DNA of 58,443 nucleotides. It comes from Planctomycetota bacterium. GTDB lineage: Bacteria; Planctomycetota; Planctomycetia; Gemmatales; Gemmataceae. Both the position numbers and the translations under genes were made by a program. Position 1 is the first letter of the stretch. Each line of letters starts with the position of its first letter. A model generated the notes under the pieces. The model saw nothing but the letters and a program-made list of their open reading frames with translations. It searched no databases and was not told the origin of the DNA. Of the stretch, positions 8,392 through 16,581 are shown piece after piece. The stretch is from contig JAIOPV010000120.1 in the NCBI GenBank assembly GCA_021413735.1, forward strand, positions 1 through 58,443, read 5' to 3'.

Positions 8392-8877
8392 TTAGATGCT
8401 GGTTTTCTCGTGCGGTGTTTCTCCGGCGCTCGCGATAAACACCCAATACATGAAGACCGCCAGAGTCACGCCGAGGATGATGGCAATCCACGGATTGTAC
8501 GTATCCGGGGCGGCTACAAATCGCTCCCACTTCACCCAATCAACGACGCCATCTGGCTTCAAATACCACTGGTTGTCGGGACCATATAGTCCATCGGCGA
8601 CTGTGATTGTTCCTTGATATGTCGTCCAGGAAATCTCATTTGGGGTGGCGTTCCCACTGATTCGGAAATTGGTCCGTGGTCTACCGAACGTGTAACTTCC
8701 AGGGGGACAACCGATGATTTGTTCCGCTTCGGCGAGCGTCATTCCTGGCTGAATCTTCTGTGCGGTTGCTTCGGAAGCGTCGAGGAACCAACCACGCCAG
8801 ACCGACGAGAACCCGACCACAAACACGAGAACCGAAACCACGACCATGCCAACGACCGTTCGGAATCGGATTCGCAT
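8392..8877 (-). CDS. Membrane protein with BamE/SmpA-like segment
   Basis: About 161 residues starting at ATG 8877, chosen because AGGAG sits 8-9 bases upstream; an ATG at 8892 and longer readings lack a good site. Layout: an N-terminal transmembrane segment (VVGMVVVSVLVFVVGF), an extracytoplasmic part with KIQPGMTLAEAEQIIGCPP, then a C-terminal transmembrane helix (WIAIILGVTLAVFMYWVFIAS). The GMTLAEAEQIIG string is the pattern of the BamE/SmpA-type fold (GMT..EV...LG.P) found in envelope proteins. Exact role unknown. It converges with the preceding gene and is divergent from the next membrane protein gene. Confidence 0.75.
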   Translation of the reverse strand: MRIRFRTVVGMVVVSVLVFVVGFSSVWRGWFLDASEATAQKIQPGMTLAEAEQIIGCPPGSYTFGRPRTNFRISGNATPNEISWTTYQGTITVADGLYGPDNQWYLKPDGVVDWVKWERFVAAPDTYNPWIAIILGVTLAVFMYWVFIASAGETPHEKTSI

Positions 8878-9007
8878 GGTTGGGCTCCTCATCGCGTTTC
8901 GCCGCGAAACCCCAAGACTGCCCGTAGCCGTGGGCGTGCGGCGCTGGTAGGCTTTCCGCGTTCTCTTTATTAGTATCCTTTCCTGCACGACGCCCCGGAA
9001 CTACGCC

Positions 9008-9859
9008 GTGACCCTGACGATCATTCTCGTTCTTGTAACGCTCGTGCTGTTCGGCATATTCCTTGGCGGCGGCCTCATCGCGCAAGGCTATCTCTATCAG
9101 GCACCTGCCGAACGATTGCCGCTGCGAGCGCTCGCAGCCGCGGCCCTTGTCAGCGTTTTCCTCACCATGTGGGTGTGGATCGACGCACGTAATCCCCGAA
9201 AATACGACACGTTCTTCGAGTTCAGTTCTTACGAAACCAAGAAGTTCGACGAGATGGAAGCCATTCGCTGGGTCTCGCCCGACGGCAGCAAACTGAAAGT
9301 GGACCCGAGCGGTAATCCGAGCGAAGTGTCGATGAAGTTCAAGCGAGGCGTCGGCGACAAGAAGACCATCTTCTTCGATGACGCTGGCGAGCCGTTCATG
9401 TTGAACAGCACTGGCAAAACTGCCCAGTCATACATGACGGCAGCGATCAAGGTGAAAACGGAAGGCGACAACGAGCCGATACGTTACAACGCTCAGTTGA
9501 CGAAGGACAAACGGACCTACGTCAACAGTCCGGACGGTCGCAAGTTCATCGAGGAAAAGGGAAGCCGTGAGGTCTTGGCGGATCAACTTGGTGTGTTGTA
9601 CGTTCCGAGTCGCGGGACGATCGTGGTGGCGCTGTTCATCAATTTGCTGCACTTCGTGGTGTGGTTCGTGGCCTTCTGGCTGATCCTCCAGTTCACTCGC
9701 GGGCATGCCGCGATCATGGCCGCTTCGTTCGGGCTTATCACGATGTTGATGGTGTTGCCTTTGCTGTTCGGGCCGAATCGCAAACCGAAGACGCCCGAGG
9801 AAGCCCCGAAAGTGGCGCTCGCCTTTCCCGCGCTATCACCAAACACCGATCACGTTTAG
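9008..9859 (+). CDS. Hypothetical multi-pass membrane protein
   Basis: 283 residues from a GTG start at 9008. Two hydrophobic helices occupy the N-terminus (IILVLVTLVLFGIFLGGGLIA and LRALAAAALVSVFLTMWVW). A 130-residue soluble domain follows, rich in Lys, Asp and Gly (DGSKLKVDPSGNPSEV, KRGVGDKKTIFFDDAGEP), and then two more helices (TIVVALFINLLHFVVWFVAFWLIL and IMAASFGLITMLMVLPLLFG). I do not recognise the family. The soluble part is probably beta-rich and exposed outside the membrane. The stop codon is inside the left arm of an inverted repeat shared with the converging DUF885 gene. Confidence 0.75.
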   Translation: MTLTIILVLVTLVLFGIFLGGGLIAQGYLYQAPAERLPLRALAAAALVSVFLTMWVWIDARNPRKYDTFFEFSSYETKKFDEMEAIRWVSPDGSKLKVDPSGNPSEVSMKFKRGVGDKKTIFFDDAGEPFMLNSTGKTAQSYMTAAIKVKTEGDNEPIRYNAQLTKDKRTYVNSPDGRKFIEEKGSREVLADQLGVLYVPSRGTIVVALFINLLHFVVWFVAFWLILQFTRGHAAIMAASFGLITMLMVLPLLFGPNRKPKTPEEAPKVALAFPALSPNTDHV

Positions 9860-9928
9860 CGACCGCCCCTTCGGGGCGGCGCGTTGACATCACCGGACGC
9901 ACCGCCCCGTTGGGGCGGTGGCTAAACG
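9853..9928. terminator. Nested palindromes between converging genes
   Basis: Two hairpins with the same core (CCGCCCC-TTC-GGGGCGG at 9863-9879 and ACCGCCCC-GTT-GGGGCGGT at 9901-9919) sit inside a larger inverted repeat whose 17-base outer arms, 9853-9869 and 9912-9928, differ at one position. The left outer arm overlaps the stop codon of the 9008 gene; the right one ends 8 bp before the DUF885 stop. It probably terminates both genes. Confidence 0.65.
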
Positions 9929-9936
9929 TCGTCAAC

Positions 9937-11706
9937 TCACTTCACCAATTCGGTCAGATACTTCACCGGCAGCGTGCCGTGGCTCAACACCGACTCGTGA
10001 AACTTCGCGAGATCGAACCTGTCGCCGCGTGACCGCTGCACTTCCTGCCGCAACTTGTAGAACGCCGTGCGGCCCACGAAGTACGTCGAAAGCTGCGTGC
10101 TGCTCTGCTTCGCTCGCGAAATCTTGCCGACTGCCTCTGCTTCGGTCTGGAAGCCACGTTCCATCAGCAGCTTCTTGGCGTCCGCGTCGGCGAGGTTGTC
10201 GCAGTGCATCTTGTGGTCGAGAATCGCGTTGATGACCGCCCGTTGGTAGAACTTCAACTGATGTAATCGCAGCGACAGGTCGCCGTCGCCGTAGCCCTGG
10301 TCGAGCATCATCTGCTCGGTATACACGGCCCACCCTTCCGCAAAGGTCCCCGACGAAAGCACCTTCCGCACGAGCGACGGATTGCGATTCGAGTACGCCA
10401 ATTGCACGTAATGGCCGGGGTACGCTTCGTGGATCGTCAGCACTTGCAGCATTGCCGAGTTGTATTCGCGGAGCAGAGCTTCCACGCGCTCGGGGCTCCA
10501 ATCGGCAGGCGGCGGCGCGACGGCATACAGGCTGTCGGCTTTCGGATCGAGCGGCGGGGCCGGGTTCAGGTACGCGAGTGAGAACCCACGCTGGAACTCG
10601 GGCATCTCGACGATTTTGCACGTATCCGGATCGGGCAGCGTGAGGATCTTCTTCTCGGTGATGAAGGTCTTGATCTTCGCGACGGTCTTGCGGGCATCGC
10701 TCACGAGGTCTCCGGGTTTGCCGTGATCCTTGCCGAGTTCCGCGAGCACAGCCTGAATCGCAGCACGCCGGCCAACGGGATCGTCGGCCGGCACCGGCAC
10801 GCCCGGGAACAACTTCGCGAACAATTGCTTCGAGACGTACCACATCTCACGCTCAACGCGATCGGCTTCGTCCTCGGCGAGTTTCAGCACGGCGTCGGCG
10901 TTCAACCCGGCATCGAGTTCGAGTTCGAGCTTCTTGCTGAACTTCTCTTTGCCGAGTCGCCATTCGCCCTTCGACTTCGCGAGCAGTTCTGTTTCGAGGA
11001 ATGTCTGGTAGTCCTGCAATGCCTTGACGGCAGCACGGCACGGCGAGGCGAGCGGTTCGCTGCCTGGAGTTTCGCCGGAGACGGTGTAGATCTCCTTCTC
11101 GAAGAACGCGATCGCTCCGAGGTTCCGCTTGATGGCGACCTGCGTGAGTTCCTTCGGCGGGTTCTTCAGGCTGGCCTTCGCTGCCGCGATGACCTTCGGA
11201 ATGTGGGTGATGCGTTTCGCGGCGTTCTGCACATTGCGCTCGCGTGGGAGCGTCGATTGCGTGAACAGCAGGAAGACGCCGTCTGAGATGTATTCGCCGT
11301 AGACGCGAGGATCGTACACGAAGCGGTTGTCGTTCTCGGCGGACCACACGGCGTAGTTGAGGTTGGCCATCCAGATATCGAGGTCGATTTGGACGCTGCG
11401 TGGGAGTTCGTCGCGTTCGAGCGACTTCGGCAGGCGAGCGAGCCAGGTGCGGGCGCGGTCGATGTCTCGGGTGCGTGCGGCGGGTGACAGATCATCGAGT
11501 TGGTCGTCGTGTTCGTGGTTGCCCTGTTGGGTGGCGAACAGCGGATGGTTCTCGAATTCCTCGGCGAGCCACGCCTTGAAGAGTTTGTCGAACACGACGT
11601 CTTCCTTGACTGGAGCTGGGGGCTTCTGCGCCGCGGGGGTGGGGTTGGGTATGGTCATCAGTGCTGCTCCCGCGAGCAGGACGAAGCAGAGCATGACACG
11701 GCGCAT
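9937..11706 (-). CDS. DUF885 family peptidase-like exported protein
   Basis: About 589 residues from ATG 11706, with CAGGA 8 bases upstream. A signal peptide (RRVMLCFVLLAGAALMTIP) indicates export. The body matches the DUF885 family: FKAWLAEEFENHPLFATQQGNHEHDDQLDDLSP near the N-terminus, and near residue 450 the HEAYPGH motif followed by a downstream FAEGWAVYTEQMM helix. His, His and the later Glu would form a gluzincin-like zinc site, so a metallopeptidase activity on peptides or amino-acid derivatives is likely, but the substrate is not known. It runs against the 9008 gene, and is downstream of the transposase-like gene with a REP palindrome in between. Confidence 0.85.
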   Translation of the reverse strand: MRRVMLCFVLLAGAALMTIPNPTPAAQKPPAPVKEDVVFDKLFKAWLAEEFENHPLFATQQGNHEHDDQLDDLSPAARTRDIDRARTWLARLPKSLERDELPRSVQIDLDIWMANLNYAVWSAENDNRFVYDPRVYGEYISDGVFLLFTQSTLPRERNVQNAAKRITHIPKVIAAAKASLKNPPKELTQVAIKRNLGAIAFFEKEIYTVSGETPGSEPLASPCRAAVKALQDYQTFLETELLAKSKGEWRLGKEKFSKKLELELDAGLNADAVLKLAEDEADRVEREMWYVSKQLFAKLFPGVPVPADDPVGRRAAIQAVLAELGKDHGKPGDLVSDARKTVAKIKTFITEKKILTLPDPDTCKIVEMPEFQRGFSLAYLNPAPPLDPKADSLYAVAPPPADWSPERVEALLREYNSAMLQVLTIHEAYPGHYVQLAYSNRNPSLVRKVLSSGTFAEGWAVYTEQMMLDQGYGDGDLSLRLHQLKFYQRAVINAILDHKMHCDNLADADAKKLLMERGFQTEAEAVGKISRAKQSSTQLSTYFVGRTAFYKLRQEVQRSRGDRFDLAKFHESVLSHGTLPVKYLTELVK

Positions 11707-11762
11707 CTGGGATTCCTGAATGTGTGAAAAACAGTTCACGATAGCCGAACGAGCGTGACACT

Positions 11763-11820
11763 TCCGAGCCCGAGCGCCAGCGAGGAATGCGTTCAACCCT
11801 CGCTGGCGCTCGGGCTCGGA
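11763..11820. repeat. REP-like palindrome, copy 1 (family D)
   Basis: Two 23-base arms, 11763-11785 and 11798-11820, are perfectly complementary; the core reads GAGCCCGAGCGCCAGCGAGG. The right arm overlaps the 3' end of the transposase-like gene and encodes its last residues (PSASEG). A second copy is on the other side of that gene (12430-12481) and a diverged third copy is at 24909-24970. Confidence 0.85.
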
Positions 11821-12383
11821 CCGGATGAACTCGGAACGGGTGAACTCGGAACGGGTGAACCCGCACCGAGCATACTCGACTCCGGTGCCGCATACATAGC
11901 CATCGGCTCGCCCTGCCGGTAGAGCGTATAACTCACCGCCGACGCAACTGCATCTTCATGCCACAAATACTTCGTGCTGCCGTGCGCTGTCCACCGCTTC
12001 CGGTCAGGGTGATCGAAACCGGCCTCGTTCAACCGTTTGCTCGCGGCCGCTTTGCACGACCGCATAACGAACTCGGGTTCCCGCGAGGCATTCACGACCA
12101 AATGGACGTGATTGGAACGGACGTGGAGGGCAAGGAGCGACCACCCGCGGAATTGGCATTCCTCGACGATCGCGTCGCGTGTAACTCCTCGCTGCGGGGT
12201 ATCGAGCCAGAACGGGTCCTGTGTCATCTGGCCGCGAGCGACTGCCCGCCGTTTCGGATCGACAGGCAACCACGGTGAGCCAAACTGATTGCGTTCCCGA
12301 TCCACTGAGCCGGGCTCGTCGCCATGCAACCATGTGCCGTCGGTCGTGAACGTGATGAAATAAGCCAGCGGGTGATCTGGCAT
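11793..12383 (-). CDS. REP-associated (RAYT-like) Y1-type transposase
   Basis: 196 residues with the fold pattern of Y1/HUH single-strand nucleases: the opening AYFITFTTDGTWLHGD, the HUH pair in SNHVHLVVNA (His92 and His94), and a late tyrosine helix VSYTLYRQGEP (Tyr152 or Tyr155) that would carry the nucleophile. RAYT proteins nick and join single-stranded REP palindromes. Here a palindrome of one family lies directly on each side of the gene, the arrangement typical of a REPtron. The last about 25 residues (Ser/Pro-rich, ending PSASEG) are encoded partly by the repeat itself. No IS-like terminal repeats were found, so this looks like a resident gene, not an insertion sequence. Confidence 0.85.
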   Translation of the reverse strand: MPDHPLAYFITFTTDGTWLHGDEPGSVDRERNQFGSPWLPVDPKRRAVARGQMTQDPFWLDTPQRGVTRDAIVEECQFRGWSLLALHVRSNHVHLVVNASREPEFVMRSCKAAASKRLNEAGFDHPDRKRWTAHGSTKYLWHEDAVASAVSYTLYRQGEPMAMYAAPESSMLGAGSPVPSSPVPSSSGPSPSASEG

Positions 12384-12427
12384 GGCATCACCGGGTGAAT
12401 GCGGCTTCGTTCGAGCCGGGGTTCTAT

Positions 12428-12483
12428 CCGAGCCCGAGCGCCAGCGAGGACATACGCTCCTCCTCGCTGGCGCTCGGGCTCAG
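12428..12483. repeat. REP-like palindrome, copy 2 (family D)
   Basis: Perfect 21-base arms (12430-12450 and 12461-12481) carry the same GAGCCCGAGCGCCAGCGAGG core as the copy at 11763-11820. It sits upstream of the transposase-like gene and downstream of the dihydrolipoyl dehydrogenase gene. Confidence 0.85.
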
Positions 12484-12520
12484 ACAATTAATTCGCCGAC
12501 AACTCAATCACTTCGTCACA

Positions 12521-13945
12521 TTACTTCGCCACCTTGCGGGGCTTCGCCAGGTGCGTCGCGCCGCCGTAGGCCAACTCGGCGCTCTCCATCACCGTTTCCG
12601 ATAGCGTCGGGTGCGGGTGAATGCTCTCCATCACGTCACGAGCCACCGCTCCCATCTCCACCGCCAACACGCCCTCCGAAATCATCTCGCCCGCTCCCGC
12701 ACCCACAATACCCACACCCAGAACTCGCTTGCTCTCCGGGTCGATCAGCATCTTCGTCAGCCCCTCCGTGCGGGCAATGCTCACCGCGCGACCACTCGCC
12801 GCCCACGGGAACTTCAGCACCTCATGCGGAACATTCTGGGCTTCCGCTTCCTTCTGCGTGATCCCTGCCCACGCGATCTCCGGATCGGTGAAGATCACAG
12901 CCGGTATCGCTCGCGGGCTCCACTCCGCAGGCTCGCCCAGAATCACATCCACCGCGACCCGTGCCTCGGCCGTCGCCTTGTGAGCTAGCCCGGGCTCCTC
13001 GCCGACATCCCCGATTGCGAAGATGTGCGGCACGTTCGTGCGGCGTTGCTTGTCGATCGGAATGAACCCCCGATCGGTCGCCTTCACGCCGGCCTTGTCG
13101 AGTCCGAGGTTCGCCGAGTTCGGACGACGCCCCACCGAGATCAGCACGCGGTCGAACGTGATCGACGCTGGCGTATCCTTTCCTTCGAGCGTGACGACGA
13201 TTCCCTCAGGCGTCGCCGTGAGTGCCGCGACCTTCGTGCTGGTGTAAATCGCCTCGAACTCCGCTTTCAGCTTCTTGGCGAGCGGCGCGACGAGATCGGC
13301 GTCGGCCATCGCGAGCAGGCTATCGAGCGCTTCGACCACCGTAACCTTGCTGCCGAGAGCCGCGTAGACGCTGCCGATTTCCAGGCCGATGTAGCCGCCG
13401 CCAATGACGAGCAACTTCTTCGGCACGTCCGGCAACAGAAGCGCCGCTGTGCTGTCCATCACCCGCGGATCGTTCAGTTGCCACGGCTTCGGCACAATCG
13501 GAAGCGAACCCGTCGCGATGATCGCGTTCTGGAATTTGATCGTGCAGGGATTCTCTCCAGTCACTTCGACCGTGTTCGCATCGGTGAACGTGGCATGTCC
13601 CCTAATCACATCGACGCCGCGGCCCTTCGTCAGACTCGCGATGCCCGACGTGAGCTTGCCGACGACCGTTTGCTGTACGAACGCCCGCAGTTTGTCCATG
13701 TCGATCTTCGGGTCGCCGAACGTGACACCGTACTTGGCCATCTCGTGCGCTTCGCGAATGATCTTCGCCGTGTGCAGCAACGCCTTGCTCGGAATGCAGC
13801 CACGGTTCAGGCAGACGCCGCCGAGCTTGGGGTCGGAGTCCACGAGCGTGACCTTGATCCCGTGATCGGCCGCGTGAAGCGCCGCCGGGTAACCGCCTGG
13901 CCCGCCACCAATGACAAGTAGTTGCGTTTCGCGAATATCGGGCAT
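12521..13945 (-). CDS. lpdA: Dihydrolipoyl dehydrogenase
   Basis: A 474-residue flavoprotein disulfide reductase, the E3 component that reoxidises dihydrolipoamide in 2-oxoacid dehydrogenase or glycine cleavage complexes. Visible features: the FAD-binding GGGPGGY at 13-19; the redox pair in GGVCLNRGCIPSK (Cys45 and Cys50); a second nucleotide fold GGGYIGLEIGSVYAALG for NAD; the GDV motif in HIFAIGDVGEEPGLAHKA; and the C-terminal HPHPTLSE with the catalytic His-Glu. ATG 13945 is preceded by AGGA; a TTG 18 bases upstream is a less likely start. Length is normal for the family. No E1 or E2 gene is adjacent, so the complex it serves cannot be told from context. Confidence 0.95.
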   Translation of the reverse strand: MPDIRETQLLVIGGGPGGYPAALHAADHGIKVTLVDSDPKLGGVCLNRGCIPSKALLHTAKIIREAHEMAKYGVTFGDPKIDMDKLRAFVQQTVVGKLTSGIASLTKGRGVDVIRGHATFTDANTVEVTGENPCTIKFQNAIIATGSLPIVPKPWQLNDPRVMDSTAALLLPDVPKKLLVIGGGYIGLEIGSVYAALGSKVTVVEALDSLLAMADADLVAPLAKKLKAEFEAIYTSTKVAALTATPEGIVVTLEGKDTPASITFDRVLISVGRRPNSANLGLDKAGVKATDRGFIPIDKQRRTNVPHIFAIGDVGEEPGLAHKATAEARVAVDVILGEPAEWSPRAIPAVIFTDPEIAWAGITQKEAEAQNVPHEVLKFPWAASGRAVSIARTEGLTKMLIDPESKRVLGVGIVGAGAGEMISEGVLAVEMGAVARDVMESIHPHPTLSETVMESAELAYGGATHLAKPRKVAK

Positions 13946-13983
13946 GTGTTGCGTTCCTGGCAAACGGCCGGTTGGAATAACGG

Positions 13984-14009
13984 GAACAGCCGGCGTTGGC
14001 CGGCTGTTC
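13984..14009. other. GC-rich hairpin upstream of lpdA
   Basis: Arms GAACAGCCGGC (13984-13994) and GCCGGCTGTTC (13999-14009) are perfectly complementary around four bases. It lies 38 bp upstream of the lpdA start on the minus strand, so it would fall in the leader or near the promoter; no T-run follows it. Confidence 0.5.
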
Positions 14010-14147
14010 GCCTACGGGAATTGTATTCACGATGTTCCTGGGGCAACGCGCAAGAGACTCCTCAGCACGATTGTCTCGCCGATTTAGGGCTTCATCTCTC
14101 CCAGTTGCCCCGTGCGTTGTATCCTGACCGGATTGACTGCCGTCCGG

Positions 14148-15188
14148 ATGTCGTTCATGTACGAACCGCCCGAAGAACCCGAACCCGCACCGACCGAGTA
14201 CGGGCCTGAACCCCACTACGGCTCGGGCTACGACAGCATCGGCTTCCGGGGCATCGGTGCCGACCTGCTCAAGACATTCCCATCGCTCACGCCGCCCGTG
14301 CTCCCCAAAGCTGACATGCCGATCGTGCCGGCAGTTCACGGGTCGCATCTCGTCTCGCCGATGCAAGCGGGCTCGGATGGATATCGGGTTTCGTCGTGCC
14401 CCGTGTGCCTGGCGCATTCCGTTGTGCCGCAACTCGCCGGCGGCTGGGTGCCGTTGCGGTGCGCCTCGTGCGGCACCGAGTTCGTGGCATCCGATGGAAG
14501 CCCACCACCGGCACCAACGATCGCGAAGCCGGTTGCCGCTGTGAGTCCGTCGAAGGGCGAATCACGCTGGCTTTCGGTCATCTTGCTCGGCGACGGCGGT
14601 CAGCGGTTATCTCGCTGCCCGGCGTGCTATACCATCGAAATCGTGCCAGGCTCAGGCACTCGTGTCGACATGCGATGTGGAACCTGCGGCAGCGAATACA
14701 CAGCGACCGCAACGCTTCCAGCGCACTCGCCACCACCATCGCCGCGACCCGCAACGCTGCCTCCTCCGCGACCCGGACCGATTCCACCACTTCGAGGGTT
14801 CGCACCGCCACCGCCTCCCTCTTCACCCACGAGGCACACCGATGACGTGCTCACGGATTCGGCGGGGAGAAAGTCCGTCATCTGTCCGTTGTGCCGAAAA
14901 TTCAAGGTTGACCTTCCGCGAGTGTCGCCGACGTTTACGCTGTCGGTAACGTGTCCGGGGTGCCGCAATCCGTTCACGGTGAACCTTCGCGGTGCCAAGA
15001 AGCCGTCACCCTTTGCAACGCCCGAGTCGTCGAGGCCGAAGAAACGGAAACTGTTTCGAGGCACGCCCGGATGGGAACGGATTCTAACGATCATATTCGC
15101 CTTCTGTGCCACGCTGTTTCTGGTCGGACTGTTCTTCAAGCCGCTGCTGTCATGGCTGTGGGATTACCTCCCCTCGCTGGGAGGCTGA
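14148..15188 (+). CDS. Membrane-anchored protein with three zinc ribbons
   Basis: About 346 residues; ATG 14148 is used, with ATG 14157 as an alternative. Three CPxC...CxxC units are separated by Pro-rich linkers: CPVCLAHSVVPQ...CASCGTEF, CPACYTIEIVPG...CGTCGSEY, and CPLCRKFKVDLP...CPGCRNPF. A single transmembrane helix near the C-terminus (ILTIIFAFCATLFLVGLFFK) would anchor it. The zinc-ribbon units probably mediate protein or nucleic-acid contacts; no catalytic motif is present. The next gene, two bases downstream, is a shorter paralog with one ribbon almost identical to the first one here, so the two probably arose by duplication and are co-transcribed. Confidence 0.75.
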   Translation: MSFMYEPPEEPEPAPTEYGPEPHYGSGYDSIGFRGIGADLLKTFPSLTPPVLPKADMPIVPAVHGSHLVSPMQAGSDGYRVSSCPVCLAHSVVPQLAGGWVPLRCASCGTEFVASDGSPPPAPTIAKPVAAVSPSKGESRWLSVILLGDGGQRLSRCPACYTIEIVPGSGTRVDMRCGTCGSEYTATATLPAHSPPPSPRPATLPPPRPGPIPPLRGFAPPPPPSSPTRHTDDVLTDSAGRKSVICPLCRKFKVDLPRVSPTFTLSVTCPGCRNPFTVNLRGAKKPSPFATPESSRPKKRKLFRGTPGWERILTIIFAFCATLFLVGLFFKPLLSWLWDYLPSLGG

Positions 15189-15189
15189 C

Positions 15190-15657
15190 GTGCCCGAGTC
15201 ACCTCACGGACCGCACCTTGTCGCCCTGATCCTCTCCACAGCAGATGGAGTCAGACTTGCGGCGTGTCCGGTGTGTTTGGTGAAAGCAGATTTGTCTGGC
15301 ACGCCGGGTGGTTGGGTGCCGTTGCGATGTGCTGCGTGCGGAACCGATTTCGTCGCGTCTGACGGCAGCCCGCCTCCGTTGCCTCCGCCGGCTCCGCCAC
15401 CGCCTCCGATGCCAGCCCACAAACCCGAGTCGCCTGAACCGAAGCCGCCGATACCGCCGCCGTTGCCCGCGTTTCCAACGTTGCCTCCGTTGCTGCCGCG
15501 TGCCCCCTGGCCACCAACATTGCGAGAAGAACCGGCGATCAGATTGCCGTTTTCGTCGAAGCTCACCATCGCGTGCTGCTCACTGCCGTTTGCGATGTGT
15601 CTCTTACCGATGATCTTCGGCACACTCTGGAAATTCCTGCAATCCTTTCGAGGCTAA
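15190..15657 (+). CDS. Single zinc-ribbon membrane protein, paralog of previous gene
   Basis: About 155 residues from GTG 15190, one base after the preceding stop codon; an upstream in-frame ATG at 15106 would lie inside the previous gene. One zinc ribbon (CPVCLVKADLSG...CAACGTDFVASDGSPP) repeats the first ribbon of the preceding protein, including the WVPLRC and FVASDGSPP segments. A long Pro-rich linker follows, then a hydrophobic C-terminal segment (LTIACCSLPFAMCLLPMIFG) likely to span the membrane. The DUF6734 gene starts four bases downstream, so the three genes look like one transcription unit. Function unknown. Confidence 0.75.
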   Translation: MPESPHGPHLVALILSTADGVRLAACPVCLVKADLSGTPGGWVPLRCAACGTDFVASDGSPPPLPPPAPPPPPMPAHKPESPEPKPPIPPPLPAFPTLPPLLPRAPWPPTLREEPAIRLPFSSKLTIACCSLPFAMCLLPMIFGTLWKFLQSFRG

Positions 15658-15660
15658 CCC

Positions 15661-16581
15661 GTGCGGGCTGTGTGGTCGTTTTGGACCGAACCGTTCCGCC
15701 GTGGCGAAGGCTCCGGCTGGCTGTCGCCGTATCACGCGTACCTCGCGTGGGGACTTTCGGTTCAATGTGCGAGCCGGCATTACCCCGACACGATGCTCGT
15801 CACCGATGATGCGGGCGTGGAGCTGCTCGTCGGCAAACTCGGCCTGAAGTTTACACACGTCTCGCGGGAACTGAATCGCCTTGGCGGCAGGTCGCCGGAC
15901 TGGTGGGCACTTGGCAAGCTCTACGCCTATCGCATGCAAACCGACCCGTTCGTTCACATCGACGGCGACGTGTTCTTGTGGAAGCGACTCCCTGAAGAAC
16001 TCGAAACGGCACCCGTGTTCGCACAAAGCCCCGAACAGTTCGACCCGGACAACGCGGCTGGTTACTACCCCGTGCGAGCAGTGGAACGCACGTTTCCTGC
16101 TGCTGGTGCTGGCTGGCTGCCGGACGCATGGCGACGTTACACGGACGGCGCAGGCACGCGAACGGCAAGTTGCTGCGGCATCGTGGGCGGCACACGAATT
16201 GACTTGCTGACGGAGTTCGCACAGCTTGGCATTCGCATCGCGGAGGTCGAGTCGAACGCCCCCGGATGGGCGACGTGGGGAAATAAAGGACTGTGCAATG
16301 TGCTGATCGAGCAGATGATGCTCGACGCAGTGGTGGCACATCGGCGGACGTTCCCGCGTTCGTGGGCCGACGCGACGTTACGGGTTCAGCATCTCTTCGC
16401 GGAAGCGGCCGATCCGTATGACGCGGCGAAGTCTGCTGCCGTGGGGTACACGCATCTCATCAGTTCGGCGAAACGAAATCGCGAGGTGCTGGCCGATCTC
16501 GAAGCCCGCGTGTGCCGTGACTTCCCGGAGTTGGCCGAACGTTGCCGGGTGGCAGCACTCGTCACAGCGTCCGGAACATGA
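15661..16581 (+). CDS. DUF6734-like, glycosyltransferase-like protein
   Basis: 306 residues from GTG 15661. The N-terminus (VWSFWTEPFRRG, HAYLAWGLSVQCASRHYPDTMLVTDDAGVELL) and the block WWALGKLYAYRMQTDPFVHIDGDVFLWKRLP match the DUF6734 pattern as I remember it. The HIDGDVFLW string resembles the DxD metal-site strand of GT-A glycosyltransferases, and the protein keeps the strand-helix order of that fold, so a glycosyltransferase-related role is plausible but unproven. No membrane segment. It follows the zinc-ribbon pair with a 3-bp gap and its last 20 bases overlap the converging GNAT gene. Confidence 0.7.
   Translation: MRAVWSFWTEPFRRGEGSGWLSPYHAYLAWGLSVQCASRHYPDTMLVTDDAGVELLVGKLGLKFTHVSRELNRLGGRSPDWWALGKLYAYRMQTDPFVHIDGDVFLWKRLPEELETAPVFAQSPEQFDPDNAAGYYPVRAVERTFPAAGAGWLPDAWRRYTDGAGTRTASCCGIVGGTRIDLLTEFAQLGIRIAEVESNAPGWATWGNKGLCNVLIEQMMLDAVVAHRRTFPRSWADATLRVQHLFAEAADPYDAAKSAAVGYTHLISSAKRNREVLADLEARVCRDFPELAERCRVAALVTASGT

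Noticed and set aside
11763-12483. A complete insertion sequence (IS200-like) around the Y1-type gene.
   Set aside because: The flanking palindromes are internal-type REP hairpins, not IS ends; no target-site signature and a third palindrome copy exists without a transposase.
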